From NCBI RefSeq assembly GCF_000022365.1, contig NC_012804.1, positions 992,001-1,056,000 of the forward strand: DNA of 64,000 nucleotides. The letters run 5' to 3'. This DNA is from Thermococcus gammatolerans EJ3. Lineage in GTDB: Archaea; Methanobacteriota_B; Thermococci; Thermococcales; Thermococcaceae. Positions 1 through 9,600 of this stretch are shown here, in pieces; positions within the stretch are counted from its first letter, which is position 1; each line of letters begins with the position of its first letter. The notes below the pieces were generated by a model. It saw only the letters and a program-made list of their open reading frames with translations, was not told the DNA's origin and did not search any database. The position numbers were made by a program, and so were the translations under genes.

Positions 1-204
1 CCTCCGACGCTTATCTACACGGGCTTACACGACGACCGCGTGCACCCTGCCCACGCCATAAAGTTCTTCCTGAAGCTGAAAGAAGTTAGTAGGGACGTTT
101 ACCTCCGCGTCGAGATCAAGAGCGGGCACATGGGCGCTTCCCCAGAGACGAGGGCGAGAGAACTGACCGATTTGCTCGCCTTCGTGCTCAGGACTCTGGC
201 TTGA
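1..204 (+). CDS. Prolyl oligopeptidase, C-terminal fragment (5' end outside window)
   Basis: Only the last 67 codons are present, ending with TGA at 202-204. The fragment reads as the end of an S9 alpha/beta-hydrolase: a strand followed by GLHDDRVHPAHA, which carries the conserved Asp region of the triad, then KSGHMGASPETR, which carries the catalytic His. It closely resembles what I recall of the C-terminus of Pyrococcus prolyl endopeptidase. Such enzymes cleave short peptides after proline in the cytoplasm, in line with the peptide-fermenting lifestyle suggested by the prolidase and aminotransferases elsewhere in the window. It converges on the MATE gene, with one base between the two stop codons. 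Confidence 0.85.
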   Translation, partial: PPTLIYTGLHDDRVHPAHAIKFFLKLKEVSRDVYLRVEIKSGHMGASPETRARELTDLLAFVLRTLA

Positions 205-205
205 C

Positions 206-1645
206 TCATTCTTCCTCCTCTATTATCCTCTTCATCCAGCTTCCCCTGAGGAACCACAGGAGGGCAACGAGAGCGGCCAAAAAGTTGCTCATTCCCATCC
301 CGAAGAACACGCCCCTGCTGCTCATCCCAAAAAGCTCTGCCAGCGGGATCCTTATGCTGATCTCGTGGTCGAGTATAACCTCCGAGATCATTATCGCCGG
401 AACGTAGCCGAAAGCGTAGCTTAGGGGAATCCTCAAGCCCCAGAGGCGAAGCATGCTGAGGATCATGCTCTTTTTGGTGTGGCCCGCCGAGCTGAAGGTT
501 CTCGTCACGACGACAAAGATCCCGTTGAAGAACGGAACGGATATCAGGAAGTACTTGAGCACGTACTCGCTCTGGGCTATGACCGCGGGATCGTTCAGGA
601 AGACCTTGAAGATCGGCACCCTGAATATTCCGATGATGAGGATCGCGAAGGATGCTATGAGGAAATTAACCATCATGGTTCGCTCCGCTATCCTCTTGGC
701 CCTTTCGTAGTTTTCAGCGCCGACGTTCTGGGCTATCATCGTTCCCATCGCCATGCTTATTCCCCGGGAGATGCTGGTTATGAAGTTGACGAGTCGGGTG
801 GTTATAATGTAGGCCGCGTAGACTACGTCGCCGTAGCCGTAGATGATTCTCGTAAGGACGACGAACCCGAAGTTGTTGGCGGACTGACCAACGGCCGAAG
901 GCAGACCAACCCGGAATATCTTGGAGTAGAACTCTAAGTCCGGTTTTAGGGTTTCCTTGGTCAGGTAAAGCCCCGTACGCCCGCTGGTGAGCAGCCTGAG
1001 TCCTATAAGGGCACCCGTCCCGTTGGACAGAACCGTAGCTATTGCGGCCCCTTCAACTCCGAGGTCGAGTAGAAATATGAAGACAGGATCGAGGACGATG
1101 TTCATAAAAACAGTCAGCATGCTGACCTTGACAGGTGTTTTCGTATCTCCAGCTGCCCTCATCAGGGCAGAGAAAGCCATGAATGAGAACGATAAAGGAA
1201 CCCCCGCAAAGACAACGGTGGCGTAGGCCTTGGCGTGGGGATAAACGTTGGGTGTCACCTTCATGAAGTGAAGCGCGTAGGGAAGGACGGCGAGGCTTAT
1301 TATAGCGGTCAGCGTGGAGAAGATCAGCATGAGGGAGTAGAGTGCTCCAGCGGAGCGGTTGGCCTTCTCATACCTCCCCGCTCCAATGTACTGACCGACC
1401 AAGGCAAACCCAGCCATAGCGAATCCCATGCCAAGGGCCATCAGAGTCCCTATTATCGGCCAGCTCGTTCCGGGGGCCGCTAGGGCTTCCCTCCCTATCT
1501 TGCCAAGCCAGAATGTATCGGTTATGTTATAGAGAACCTGAATGAGGTTGCTCACTATGAGGGGGTAAGCTAAGCGGAGCAACGTTCTCTCTATCGGGCC
1601 TGTGAGTATCTCCTCGCGCATTCGCTGAACCTTTCCCCTTTCCAT
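206..1645 (-). CDS. MATE family efflux transporter (copy 1)
   Basis: A 479-residue, strongly hydrophobic protein with about 12 predicted membrane helices. It shows the two-bundle pattern of the MATE/NorM family (LAYPLIVSNLIQVLYNITDTFWLG near the N-terminus, matched by later repeats). MATE proteins export drugs or metabolites by Na+ or H+ antiport. The start is the ATG at 1645 because GGTG lies just upstream; an in-frame GTG at 1654 is part of that ribosome binding site. The gene is a close paralogue of the next one (1689-3101), suggesting tandem duplication. Each copy has its own TATA box, so they are probably transcribed separately. The substrate cannot be told from sequence. Confidence 0.9.
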   Translation of the reverse strand: MERGKVQRMREEILTGPIERTLLRLAYPLIVSNLIQVLYNITDTFWLGKIGREALAAPGTSWPIIGTLMALGMGFAMAGFALVGQYIGAGRYEKANRSAGALYSLMLIFSTLTAIISLAVLPYALHFMKVTPNVYPHAKAYATVVFAGVPLSFSFMAFSALMRAAGDTKTPVKVSMLTVFMNIVLDPVFIFLLDLGVEGAAIATVLSNGTGALIGLRLLTSGRTGLYLTKETLKPDLEFYSKIFRVGLPSAVGQSANNFGFVVLTRIIYGYGDVVYAAYIITTRLVNFITSISRGISMAMGTMIAQNVGAENYERAKRIAERTMMVNFLIASFAILIIGIFRVPIFKVFLNDPAVIAQSEYVLKYFLISVPFFNGIFVVVTRTFSSAGHTKKSMILSMLRLWGLRIPLSYAFGYVPAIMISEVILDHEISIRIPLAELFGMSSRGVFFGMGMSNFLAALVALLWFLRGSWMKRIIEEEE

Positions 1646-1666
1646 GGGCACCACAGTGAGATCATT

Positions 1667-1690
1667 ATCGAAACGTGCCTATAAAAACTT
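1667..1690 (-). promoter_or_regulatory. MATE copy 1 promoter with element ATCGAAACGT
   Basis: Read on the + strand, ATCGAAACGT is followed after 3 bases by TATAAAAACTT; on the minus strand this is a TATA box with ACGTTTCGAT just downstream. The same arrangement occurs at 3118-3141 in front of the second MATE gene. The position, between TATA box and start codon, suits a repressor site. Confidence 0.5.
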
Positions 1691-3101
1691 ACTCCTCCTC
1701 GATTATTGCCTTCATCCAACTACCGCGGAGGAACCACGCGAGCGCTACCAGCGCGCCGAGGACGTTGCTTAGCCCCATACCGAGCCACAGCCCCGCTGTG
1801 TCCTTCGTCAAAACGCCGAGGCCGTAGCTCAGCGGGAGCCTCAGCCCCCAGAGGCGGAACATGCTGAGGATCATACTCTTCTTAGTGTGGCCCGAGCTCT
1901 GGAAGACGTTGTTAACCGCTGAAAAGATTCCGAAGAACGGGAGCGAGGCGGAGAAGTACTCCACAACCTTCGCGCTCTCCGCTATTATCGCCGGGTCGTT
2001 GATGAAGAAGCTGAAAATCTGGACGCGGAAGAGGGCGAAAAGGAGCGTTCCAACACCGAGGATTGTGAAGTTGATTGCCATCGCCTTCTCAGCTATCTCC
2101 TTGGCCCTCTCGTAGAGCTTCGCCCCGATGGCCTGTCCGACCATCGTTCCCATCGCCATGCTTATTCCATCTGAAAAGGCAAACATGAAGTTGGTCAGCC
2201 TGTTGGTTATTGAATAGGTCGCGAAGGCAACGTCTTCAAAGCCCTTTATCCCGTGAGTCTGCCCGTAGAGCTCTCCGATTGTGAAGATGATTCTCGTGAG
2301 GATTACAAAGCCCAGAGCGGTCGTTGAGGTTCCAACGCTCGCTGGAAGGCCGACGCGGAAGATGCGGGAGTAGAAGTAGGGGTCGGGCTTGAGGTTTTTG
2401 AGCGTTAGGTGAATGCCGACCTTACCGGTGAAGAGCAGGTAACCGCCGACTATTGAGCCGAGGCTGTTGGAGAGCATAGTAGCGACGGCCGCCCCGACGA
2501 CGCCGAGCCTCGGAAACGGCCCCCAGCCAAAGATGAAGAACGGGTCGAGGACGAGGTTGAGCAGTACCGTCGCTACGTTTATCTTAACAGGCGTTCTGGT
2601 GTCGCCTATCGCCCTAAGAAGGAAGTTAAAGGCGAAGAGGGTAAATGCAAACGGAATTCCCCCGAAGATGACGCGGGTGTAAGCTAATGCGTACGGGTAT
2701 ATCGTCTCGCTTACCCCCATGAACCTCAGGAGGTAAGGGGCAGAGACCACGCCGAAGGCTCCAACGCCGATGGCGAAGAGCATCATGAGGGAGTATAGCG
2801 CTCCTGCAGAGCGGTTGGCCTTTTCGTAGTTTCCAGCTCCGACGTACTGGCTCACGAAGGCAAACCCGGCCGTTGCAAAGCCCATTCCGATGGACATGAA
2901 GAACCAGACGAGGGGCCACGCCGTTCCAGGTGCCGCTAACTCCTCCCTTCCGAGCTTGCCGAGCCAGAAGGTGTCGGTGAGGTTGTAAAGGACCTGCACG
3001 AGCTGGTTTATGATTAGGGGATAAGCTAACAGGATGAGTGTCTTCACAACGGGGCCACTGAGTACCTGCTCGCGCATTCTCTGGATTTTCCCGCCGTCCA
3101 T
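1689..3101 (-). CDS. MATE family efflux transporter (copy 2)
   Basis: A 470-residue, 12-helix MATE exporter, clearly paralogous to the downstream copy: both begin G-K-[IV]-Q-R-M-R-E, share LYNLTDTFWLGK-type sequence, and end with FLRGSWMK and an acidic tail. The start ATG at 3101 has only a weak ribosome binding site. A TATA box lies 30-40 nt upstream, so the leader is short. Compared with copy 1 it has a longer hydrophilic loop in the middle (GELYGQTHGIKGFEDV). It probably moves a cationic or drug-like substrate by ion antiport, but nothing in the neighbourhood names that substrate. Confidence 0.9.
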   Translation of the reverse strand: MDGGKIQRMREQVLSGPVVKTLILLAYPLIINQLVQVLYNLTDTFWLGKLGREELAAPGTAWPLVWFFMSIGMGFATAGFAFVSQYVGAGNYEKANRSAGALYSLMMLFAIGVGAFGVVSAPYLLRFMGVSETIYPYALAYTRVIFGGIPFAFTLFAFNFLLRAIGDTRTPVKINVATVLLNLVLDPFFIFGWGPFPRLGVVGAAVATMLSNSLGSIVGGYLLFTGKVGIHLTLKNLKPDPYFYSRIFRVGLPASVGTSTTALGFVILTRIIFTIGELYGQTHGIKGFEDVAFATYSITNRLTNFMFAFSDGISMAMGTMVGQAIGAKLYERAKEIAEKAMAINFTILGVGTLLFALFRVQIFSFFINDPAIIAESAKVVEYFSASLPFFGIFSAVNNVFQSSGHTKKSMILSMFRLWGLRLPLSYGLGVLTKDTAGLWLGMGLSNVLGALVALAWFLRGSWMKAIIEEE

Positions 3102-3117
3102 GAGCTATCAGATACCC

Positions 3118-3141
3118 ATCGAAACGTTGGTATAAAAACTT
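3118..3141 (-). promoter_or_regulatory. MATE copy 2 promoter with element ATCGAAACGT
   Basis: The + strand reads ATCGAAACGT, three bases, then TATAAAAACTT, the same spacing as at 1667-1690. Sequence conservation between the two MATE upstream regions is concentrated in this block, as expected of a shared operator and TATA box rather than general similarity. Confidence 0.5.
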
Positions 3142-3162
3142 TAGGGTGGATAAAGGAGCCAC

Positions 3163-3576
3163 TTATGGAAGAACGCGAACGTTGAGATTCAAAAAATGCC
3201 TGTCAAACGTGTAGATTTCGCTAATGCCAAGTTCAATCATTTTCAGGTATGCGAGGGCATCGTTTATACTCACTCTTTTCTCAGACGCGACGATGGTTGC
3301 CTTAATGTAGTCCTCTGGGGTGACCGAAAGAATCCGAACGTTTTCGGCCGTTAAGAGTTCTTCAATGAAATCTATCGCCATGGAGAGGTTAACCTTGGCC
3401 TCTATTATGTTGGCGACCTCGCTTAAATGTACGATGGTTGTTGCAACTTCCTCTCCGTTTTCAATTCGTCTCAGGATTTCCCTTGCCTGCTTCTTCTTTT
3501 CAATAACCTCTTTTGGTAGGTTCGGCTTTAGCTTTAGCAGGGCGTACAGGAAGACGTTTGCGTCTATGAACCTCAT
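3163..3576 (-). CDS. vapC: PIN-domain ribonuclease toxin, VapC type
   Basis: A 137-residue PIN-domain protein. The expected acidic metal-binding residues are in place: D5 (FIDANVF), E53 (SEVANIIE), D106 (SINDAL) and D125 (FDRHF). VapC toxins are Mg2+-dependent endonucleases that cut tRNA or rRNA and are held inactive by a cognate antitoxin. Nine nucleotides upstream lies an AbrB-fold gene, the usual antitoxin partner, in the same operon. The full catalytic set and normal length suggest an intact toxin. Confidence 0.88.
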   Translation of the reverse strand: MRFIDANVFLYALLKLKPNLPKEVIEKKKQAREILRRIENGEEVATTIVHLSEVANIIEAKVNLSMAIDFIEELLTAENVRILSVTPEDYIKATIVASEKRVSINDALAYLKMIELGISEIYTFDRHFLNLNVRVLP

Positions 3577-3585
3577 AAGAACACC

Positions 3586-3807
3586 TCAGTAGAGACCTTC
3601 AAGCAGTTCTTTTTCGATGTCCTCCCCTTTAACATCTGCATCGATTATGTCAAAGAACCTTGAGAGGCGCGGTCGTTTTCGGGGGATTATCTCTATCCTG
3701 TCGTCAAGTTCTATGAGGATAACTTCGTTCCCCCACCTCTCGCGCCATGACTTTGGTATAACGAGCCTTCCCTGAGAGTCGATTTTCTTAACTTCCACCG
3801 AGGACAT
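3586..3807 (-). CDS. vapB: AbrB/MazE-fold antitoxin, VapB type
   Basis: A 73-residue protein whose first 45 residues form a swapped-hairpin AbrB DNA-binding domain (VKKIDSQGRLVIPKSWRERWG...VILIELDDRIEIIPR). It ends with a hydrophobic-acidic tail (DIEKELLEGLY) of the kind that wraps a PIN toxin. It is first in the operon, with a ggtgat ribosome binding site and a TATA-like tttatttaa about 40 nt upstream. Antitoxins of this type normally repress their own promoter. Confidence 0.88.
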   Translation of the reverse strand: MSSVEVKKIDSQGRLVIPKSWRERWGNEVILIELDDRIEIIPRKRPRLSRFFDIIDADVKGEDIEKELLEGLY

Positions 3808-3906
3808 TCTATCACCATTTGGGGATAAGAGATGGCATTAAATAAACTTTGTGCCACAAAACCGGGGAGTTGCAAGAGAAACTAAGAGAGGAGAAAAGGA
3901 AGGAAA

Positions 3907-6282
3907 TCAGAAGTCGAGCTCGTCCTCATCCTCGAAGAGCCTCTTGCGAGCGGCCTCGAGGATGAGCTTCTGTTCCTCCTGGGCAACGGTCTTCCTGATG
4001 AGCTCAACCGCGTCTGGGTTGGCGCTGATGCTGTCGATGCCGAGCCTGACGAGAATCCTGGCCATCTTCGGGTCGCTACCAGCCTGTCCACAGATGCTGG
4101 TCTCGACGCCGTACTTCTTGGCGACCTTGATGACGTGCTTGATGAGCTTGAGGACTGCCGGGTGCTTCTCGTCGTAGAGGTAGGCAATCCTGTCGTTGTC
4201 CCTGTCGATGGCGAGGGTGTACTGGGTGAGGTCGTTGGTGCCGAAGCTGACGAAGTCAAGGCCCTCCTTGATGAGGTCCTCGATGATAAGCGCGGCCGCG
4301 GGAACCTCAATCATGATGCCCCACTCGACGTCCTTGTGCGGCTCGAGGCCAACTGAGCGGGCGATTTCCTTGGCCTTCCTTATCTGCTCTGGGTGGCCAA
4401 CGAGCGGGAGCATGACGCCGATGTTGTCGTAGCCCTCCTCGACGACCTTCTTGATGGCCTTGAACTCGGCCCTGAGGAGTTCAGGCTGGTCAAGGCTCCT
4501 CCTGATTCCGCGCCAGCCGAGCATCGGGTTCCTCTCGTCCGGCTCGTCTTCTCCTCCGGGCATCTCCTTGAACTCGTTGGTTGGGGCGTCGAGGGTCCTG
4601 TACCAGACCGGCCTCGGGTAGAAGGCAGCTGCGACGGTCCTGATGCCCTCGGCGAGCTTCTCGACGAGCTCCTCCTCCTTGCCCTCCTTGATGAACTTGA
4701 CCGGGTGCTGGCCGATGCTGAGTATCATGTGCTCGGCCCTGAGGAGTCCAACACCGTCGGCGCCGGTGGCTGCAGCGCGCTCAGCGACCTCTGGCATTGA
4801 GACGTTGACCTTGACCTTGGTGGCGGTGATGAGCGGTGCTCCCGCAACGACGACCTGTCCGCCGGCGGCCTTCTCTTCCTCCTTCTTCTCGACGAGGCTC
4901 TTGACTATGCCCTTGTAGACGACACCCCTGGTTCCATCAACGGTGACGTAGTCGCCGGTCTTGAGGACCTTGGTGGCGACCTTGGTACCGACGACGGCCG
5001 GGATACCGAGCTCCCTGCTGACGATGGCGGCGTGGCTGGTCCTTCCACCCTCGTCGGTGATGATAGCGGAAGCCCTCTTCATGGCCGGAACCATGTCCGG
5101 GTTGGTCATGGTGGTGACGAGAACGTCGCCCTCCTTGACCTTGTCGATCTCGCTGGCGTCGAAGATGACGACGACCCTACCGGCGCCGATGCCAGGTGAA
5201 GCACCGAGACCCTTGAGGATGACCTCGGCCTCCTCGGTAACCTCTGCCTTCTCCTCGCTCTTGGCTTCCTTGAGGGTGGTAATCGGCCTGCTCTGGACGA
5301 TGTAGAGCTTGCCGTCGTCCTTGTCGTAGGCCCACTCGATGTCCTGCGGCCAGCCGTAGTGCTCCTCGATCTTGGCGCCCATCTTGGCGACCTCGACAAT
5401 CTGCTCGTCGGTGAGGACCTGCTTCTCAACCCACTCGGGGCCGAGGTATTCAGCAACCTTGACGTAGACGGTGCCCTTGCCGGTCTCGGGGTTCCTGACG
5501 ACCATAACTTCTTTCTTGGCGATGAACTTCTCCTTTATCTTCCAGGTGCCCTTCTCGACGATGTACTCGTCGGGGGTGACGCTTCCGCTGACGACGGCCT
5601 CACCGAGGCCCCAGCTGGCGTTAATCATTATCTCGTTCCTGTCGTTGGTGACCGGGTTGGCGGTGAACATGACACCGCTCTTCTCACTGTTGACCATCTT
5701 CTGGACGACGGCGCTGAGGTAAACCTTGCTGTGGTCGAAGCCCTGCTTGGCCCTGTAGAAGGTAGCCCTGGCGGTCCAGAGTGAGGCCCAGCACTTCTTG
5801 ACCTTGTCTATGACGTCCTCAACGCCGTAGACGTCGAGGTAGGTCTCCTGCTGGCCGGCGAAGCTCGCCTCTGGAAGGTCCTCGGCGGTGGCGGAAGAGC
5901 GGACGGCGACGTAAACGGCGTCCTTGTTAAACCTGGCGCTGAGCTCCTTGTAGGCCCTCTCAATCTCCTCGGCAATCTCGGGGAGCATCGGGAGCTCGAT
6001 TATCTTCTGCCTTATCTTGGCTGTGTTCTCCTGGAGCTGCTTGGAGTCGTCGACGTTGGTCTTGCTGATGATGTCCATAATCCACTCCTGGAGGGTCCTA
6101 CCGTCCTCAACCTTGACGTTCTCAACGAAGTACTTGTAGGCCTCAGCGGTGACGCAGAATCCGGGCGGGACGGGTATTCCCGCGTTGGTAAGCTCACCAA
6201 GGTTGGCACCCTTGCCTCCGACAAGGGGGACATCCTTCTTGCTGAGCTCCTCGAACCACTTTATAAACCTGTATTCGCTCAT
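3907..6282 (-). CDS. ppsA: Phosphoenolpyruvate synthase
   Basis: A 791-residue enzyme that interconverts pyruvate + ATP and PEP + AMP + Pi, the entry to gluconeogenesis and, in Thermococcales, also used in the glycolytic direction. Domains in order: ATP-grasp nucleotide-binding domain (about 1-340, with VGGKGANLGEL and VAVRSSATAEDLPEASFAG), the swivelling phosphohistidine domain with catalytic His417 (GGRTSHAAIVSRELG), and the PEP/pyruvate TIM barrel (about 480-791) carrying the Cys of ETSICGQAGSD. Length and motifs are typical of archaeal PpsA. Codon use is strongly biased, as expected of a highly expressed gene. It has its own promoter (tttaaatag about 50 nt upstream) and stands alone. Confidence 0.97.
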   Translation of the reverse strand: MSEYRFIKWFEELSKKDVPLVGGKGANLGELTNAGIPVPPGFCVTAEAYKYFVENVKVEDGRTLQEWIMDIISKTNVDDSKQLQENTAKIRQKIIELPMLPEIAEEIERAYKELSARFNKDAVYVAVRSSATAEDLPEASFAGQQETYLDVYGVEDVIDKVKKCWASLWTARATFYRAKQGFDHSKVYLSAVVQKMVNSEKSGVMFTANPVTNDRNEIMINASWGLGEAVVSGSVTPDEYIVEKGTWKIKEKFIAKKEVMVVRNPETGKGTVYVKVAEYLGPEWVEKQVLTDEQIVEVAKMGAKIEEHYGWPQDIEWAYDKDDGKLYIVQSRPITTLKEAKSEEKAEVTEEAEVILKGLGASPGIGAGRVVVIFDASEIDKVKEGDVLVTTMTNPDMVPAMKRASAIITDEGGRTSHAAIVSRELGIPAVVGTKVATKVLKTGDYVTVDGTRGVVYKGIVKSLVEKKEEEKAAGGQVVVAGAPLITATKVKVNVSMPEVAERAAATGADGVGLLRAEHMILSIGQHPVKFIKEGKEEELVEKLAEGIRTVAAAFYPRPVWYRTLDAPTNEFKEMPGGEDEPDERNPMLGWRGIRRSLDQPELLRAEFKAIKKVVEEGYDNIGVMLPLVGHPEQIRKAKEIARSVGLEPHKDVEWGIMIEVPAAALIIEDLIKEGLDFVSFGTNDLTQYTLAIDRDNDRIAYLYDEKHPAVLKLIKHVIKVAKKYGVETSICGQAGSDPKMARILVRLGIDSISANPDAVELIRKTVAQEEQKLILEAARKRLFEDEDELDF

Positions 6283-6662
6283 GGCGTTTCCCTCCTTCAG
6301 GTACTTACCGGTGGTGATATACGGAAACCCTATTTAAAATTAACCCCCAACGAGGGCTGGGGATATCTTTTTAAAGCGATTGAAGAACTCATTGGAAAAA
6401 TCTTAGGTAAATCTAACTACCCGTGCCTGCTCTTTTGTATCCACGAGTTCTGCGTCAAATTTTAGGGGATTGATGAATTACTATCGACGCTAATGGATAT
6501 AGTAGTTCTGTGGATATGGGTTCTATGCCGCTCACAATGGGTGCGGTAAGTAATCTGGATCAATTGGGAAGTATTTGGAGAGCGGCCAAGCCAACGGGAA
6601 AAATTTAATAATCCCTGCGTGTATACATCACTGCATAATATTGCATGGAGGTGTCTCGAGTC
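6283..6662. other. 380-bp divergent intergenic region between ppsA and the subtilase gene
   Basis: No gene was seen. The left end holds the ppsA promoter: a minus-strand TATA box at about 6331-6341. The right end holds the protease promoter: TATA-like aaatttaataa at 6601-6611, then the ribosome binding site GGAGGTG at 6647-6653. Between them the sequence is unusually AT-rich for this window and contains an imperfect direct repeat, TGGATAT followed by TTCT, twice at roughly 6493-6524. Nothing RNA-like was recognised. Confidence 0.6.
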
Positions 6663-9600
6663 ATGAGCAGAAAGACTCTAAGTGTCTTGATTGTTTTAAT
6701 TATGGCCCTGGCCATCGTTCCAGTGACCTCAGCGCCGGTTTCAGCTACCAGTGTTTCCACTATTTCCCAGACGACTCAGGGTGGAAAGCTTCTCCCCGTT
6801 GACAAGCAGATTGAGAAACTTCTAAACGGCAACGATAAGGAAGTAAGGCTAATCATTGCACCGACTAAGGACAAGGCTATGGATGTTTACAATGAAATAG
6901 CCAAGATAGGCAAGATAGACCCAATAAGTAGACCCCAGGACTGCTTTATCGTCGCGACGATTCCAAGGGAGAACCTTGAAAAGTTGAAGTCAATTGAGGG
7001 CATAGTCGGGATCTGGGAGGACAGGATGGTCAAACTCCCAGAACCCGTTAAAGAGCCCGACCAGCCCGCGATCATCGGTTCCGACGTTCCAAAACCCGAC
7101 ATGTTCCTGAGCGTTTACACAACCCAGGCCTATGACACGTGGGTGGACCTCGGGATTCTGGGAGACAACGTCACTGTCGCCGTCCTTGACACTGGAGTTG
7201 ACGTTGGACATCCCTTCCTACAGACCACCCTCGACGGAAGGAGGAAGATCATAAAAGTCTACGATGAGAGCGATGAAGGAATAGCCGACCTCTATTACAG
7301 CACCAACACAACCGAAGACGGATACATCGTCGTTAACGAGACCGTCCAGGTGTACTGGGGTGTTTATTCAATATACTACGGCCACCAGCCATTCACTGAG
7401 TATAACATGACCCAGTACTACGTTGGGGACATACAGGGAGATATGTACTACGTTGGCCTTCTCCCCGAGAGGTACTTCGACCTCAACAACTTCAACGGCG
7501 AGCCCTACGATCCATACGACCTCGGTCTCTTCGGAGACCTCAGCGACGTTTATCCTGTTCTCGTCGTCGAGAAGAACGGAACCTACACCGTGTACATTGA
7601 CTTGAACCTCGACAACGACTTCACAAACGACCAGCCGCTTACGCTCTACGACGAGACCGGGGCCTACATCCAGGTGCCCACCACCAAGGTTGACATAGCC
7701 CTCGCTGACGTTGTGCCTGAGTACGGATACGTTGTCTTCATGTGGGATGCCCACGGCCACGGAACCCACGTCAGCGGAACAATAGCGGGTGTTGGCCTGC
7801 CAACCGATCCCGTCTTCAACGAAACCTACGGAATGGCCCCCAACGCCCAGCTCATAGAGCTCAAAGTTCTTCCGGGTGAGCTTGGATTTGGAAGGCTGAG
7901 CTGGATAATCTACGGAATGATCGATGCAGTTTACATGGGGGCAGACGTCATAAGCATGTCCCTTGGCTCGTCTCCAATCTACAACGACGGTCTTGAGAAC
8001 CCCGAGATATTCTACGTTAACCTTCTAACTGACTGGTATGGGGTCACCTTCGTTATAGCCGCAGGAAACGAGGGCCCGACCACAAACACCGTTGGATCAC
8101 CGGGTGACAGCGACCTTGCAATAACCGTTGGCGCCTACCGCTCAAGCCTCAGGTGGCAGATGTTCTGGGGAGTCGACGGCGTTGCCGATACCGTGGCCAG
8201 CTTCTCCAGCAGGGGCCCAAGGATGGACGGTATGCTCGACCCGGACGTTATCGCTCCGGGTGAGGACATCTTCTCAAGCCTCCCGCTCTGGTACACAGTC
8301 ATGTACGACAACCCCTACAGGTACTACGGCATCTGGAGCGGAACCTCGATGGCCACGCCACACGTCAGCGGAGCCGTTGCCCTGCTAATAAGCTACGCAA
8401 AGGAGTACAACCTCACCTACAACCCGCTCATGCTCAGGCGCGCCCTCGAGCTCAGCGCCAAGCCAGTTGAGGGTGCGACCATGATAGACCAGGGCTTTGG
8501 TCTCATCCAGGTTGAAGACGCCATAAATGTTCTCCAGAACCTCAGCCAGGAGCAGACGATATACATCTACGGAGGAACAACCTACACTGGATTCAGGGAC
8601 CTCCTTGGAAAGAAGAAGATACCGCTCAGCCCAGCTTACGTTGAGTTCAACAGCTACTTCTATGCTGAGTTTGGACTTCCGTACCTCTACCGCGGCGTTT
8701 ACATAAGGAACGAGAGGCCGGCTGGAGTGCCGCTGTACTTCTATCCGCTTGTGTACTATAATGACTGGGGCCTCTGGTACACTGAGAGCGAGAAGGCGTA
8801 CAGAATCAGCACCAACGTTGACTGGATTATACCCAACACCGATGAGGTCGTCGCCGGTGGATGGGGTAGGGGCGGTGTTACGATTGGTTCATTCAGCATC
8901 CAGATAGACTACTCCAAGCTCGAACCCGGTAAGGTATATGTTGGCTTCGTTTACATCGACGATCCTGACACCGAGCAGATCGACGGATTCATTCCGGTCA
9001 TCATCGACATGCCGCTGAACCCGAACGGCGAGAGCGAGGCGAGCCTCAGCGACACCGCCCTTCCGGGCGTTGCCAAGCACTACTTCTTCCAGGTTGCCCC
9101 GGGAACCAAGGAGCTTCGCGTTACCCTAAGGGTACCGCTCGACGAGAACGGCACCCCGATGGGCAGGACGACCCTCATGATTGCCAAGCCAAACGGAGAG
9201 GTCGTTGCTGCCTACGTGCCGAACTACTGGTTCGTCGGTCCAGGCCTGCCCGAGTACACCTGGGTCATCAGTGACCCAGAACCCGGCAACTGGGAGATAA
9301 CGGCTTACACGAGCACGTTCACCAAGCCCAGAACCGGTTACGATGAGTCCCACTACCAGATCTCCGTCAAAGCCGTCTCCGTAACCATACAGCCCGAGAA
9401 GATCCAGGTTGACCGCGAGACTGGTGGAGTCATTCACGTTCCGATATCCGTCAGGAACAGCAACTACGGAACCTTCATGGCCAAGGTCTCCGGACTTGGA
9501 ATGGGCAGGCTTGACGTAGCGTACGGCATGATCAGAAACGTCAGCCAGGATGAGTTTGACGTCATCGGCTACATTCCAGTTACCTCAAGTGACTACTACC

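Noticed and set aside
6303-6319. Tgr-like half-site GTGATA with a degenerate partner upstream of ppsA
   Set aside because: Only one half matches TATCAC-N5-GTGATA, and it lies downstream of the ppsA TATA, the repressing position, which does not fit a gluconeogenic gene.
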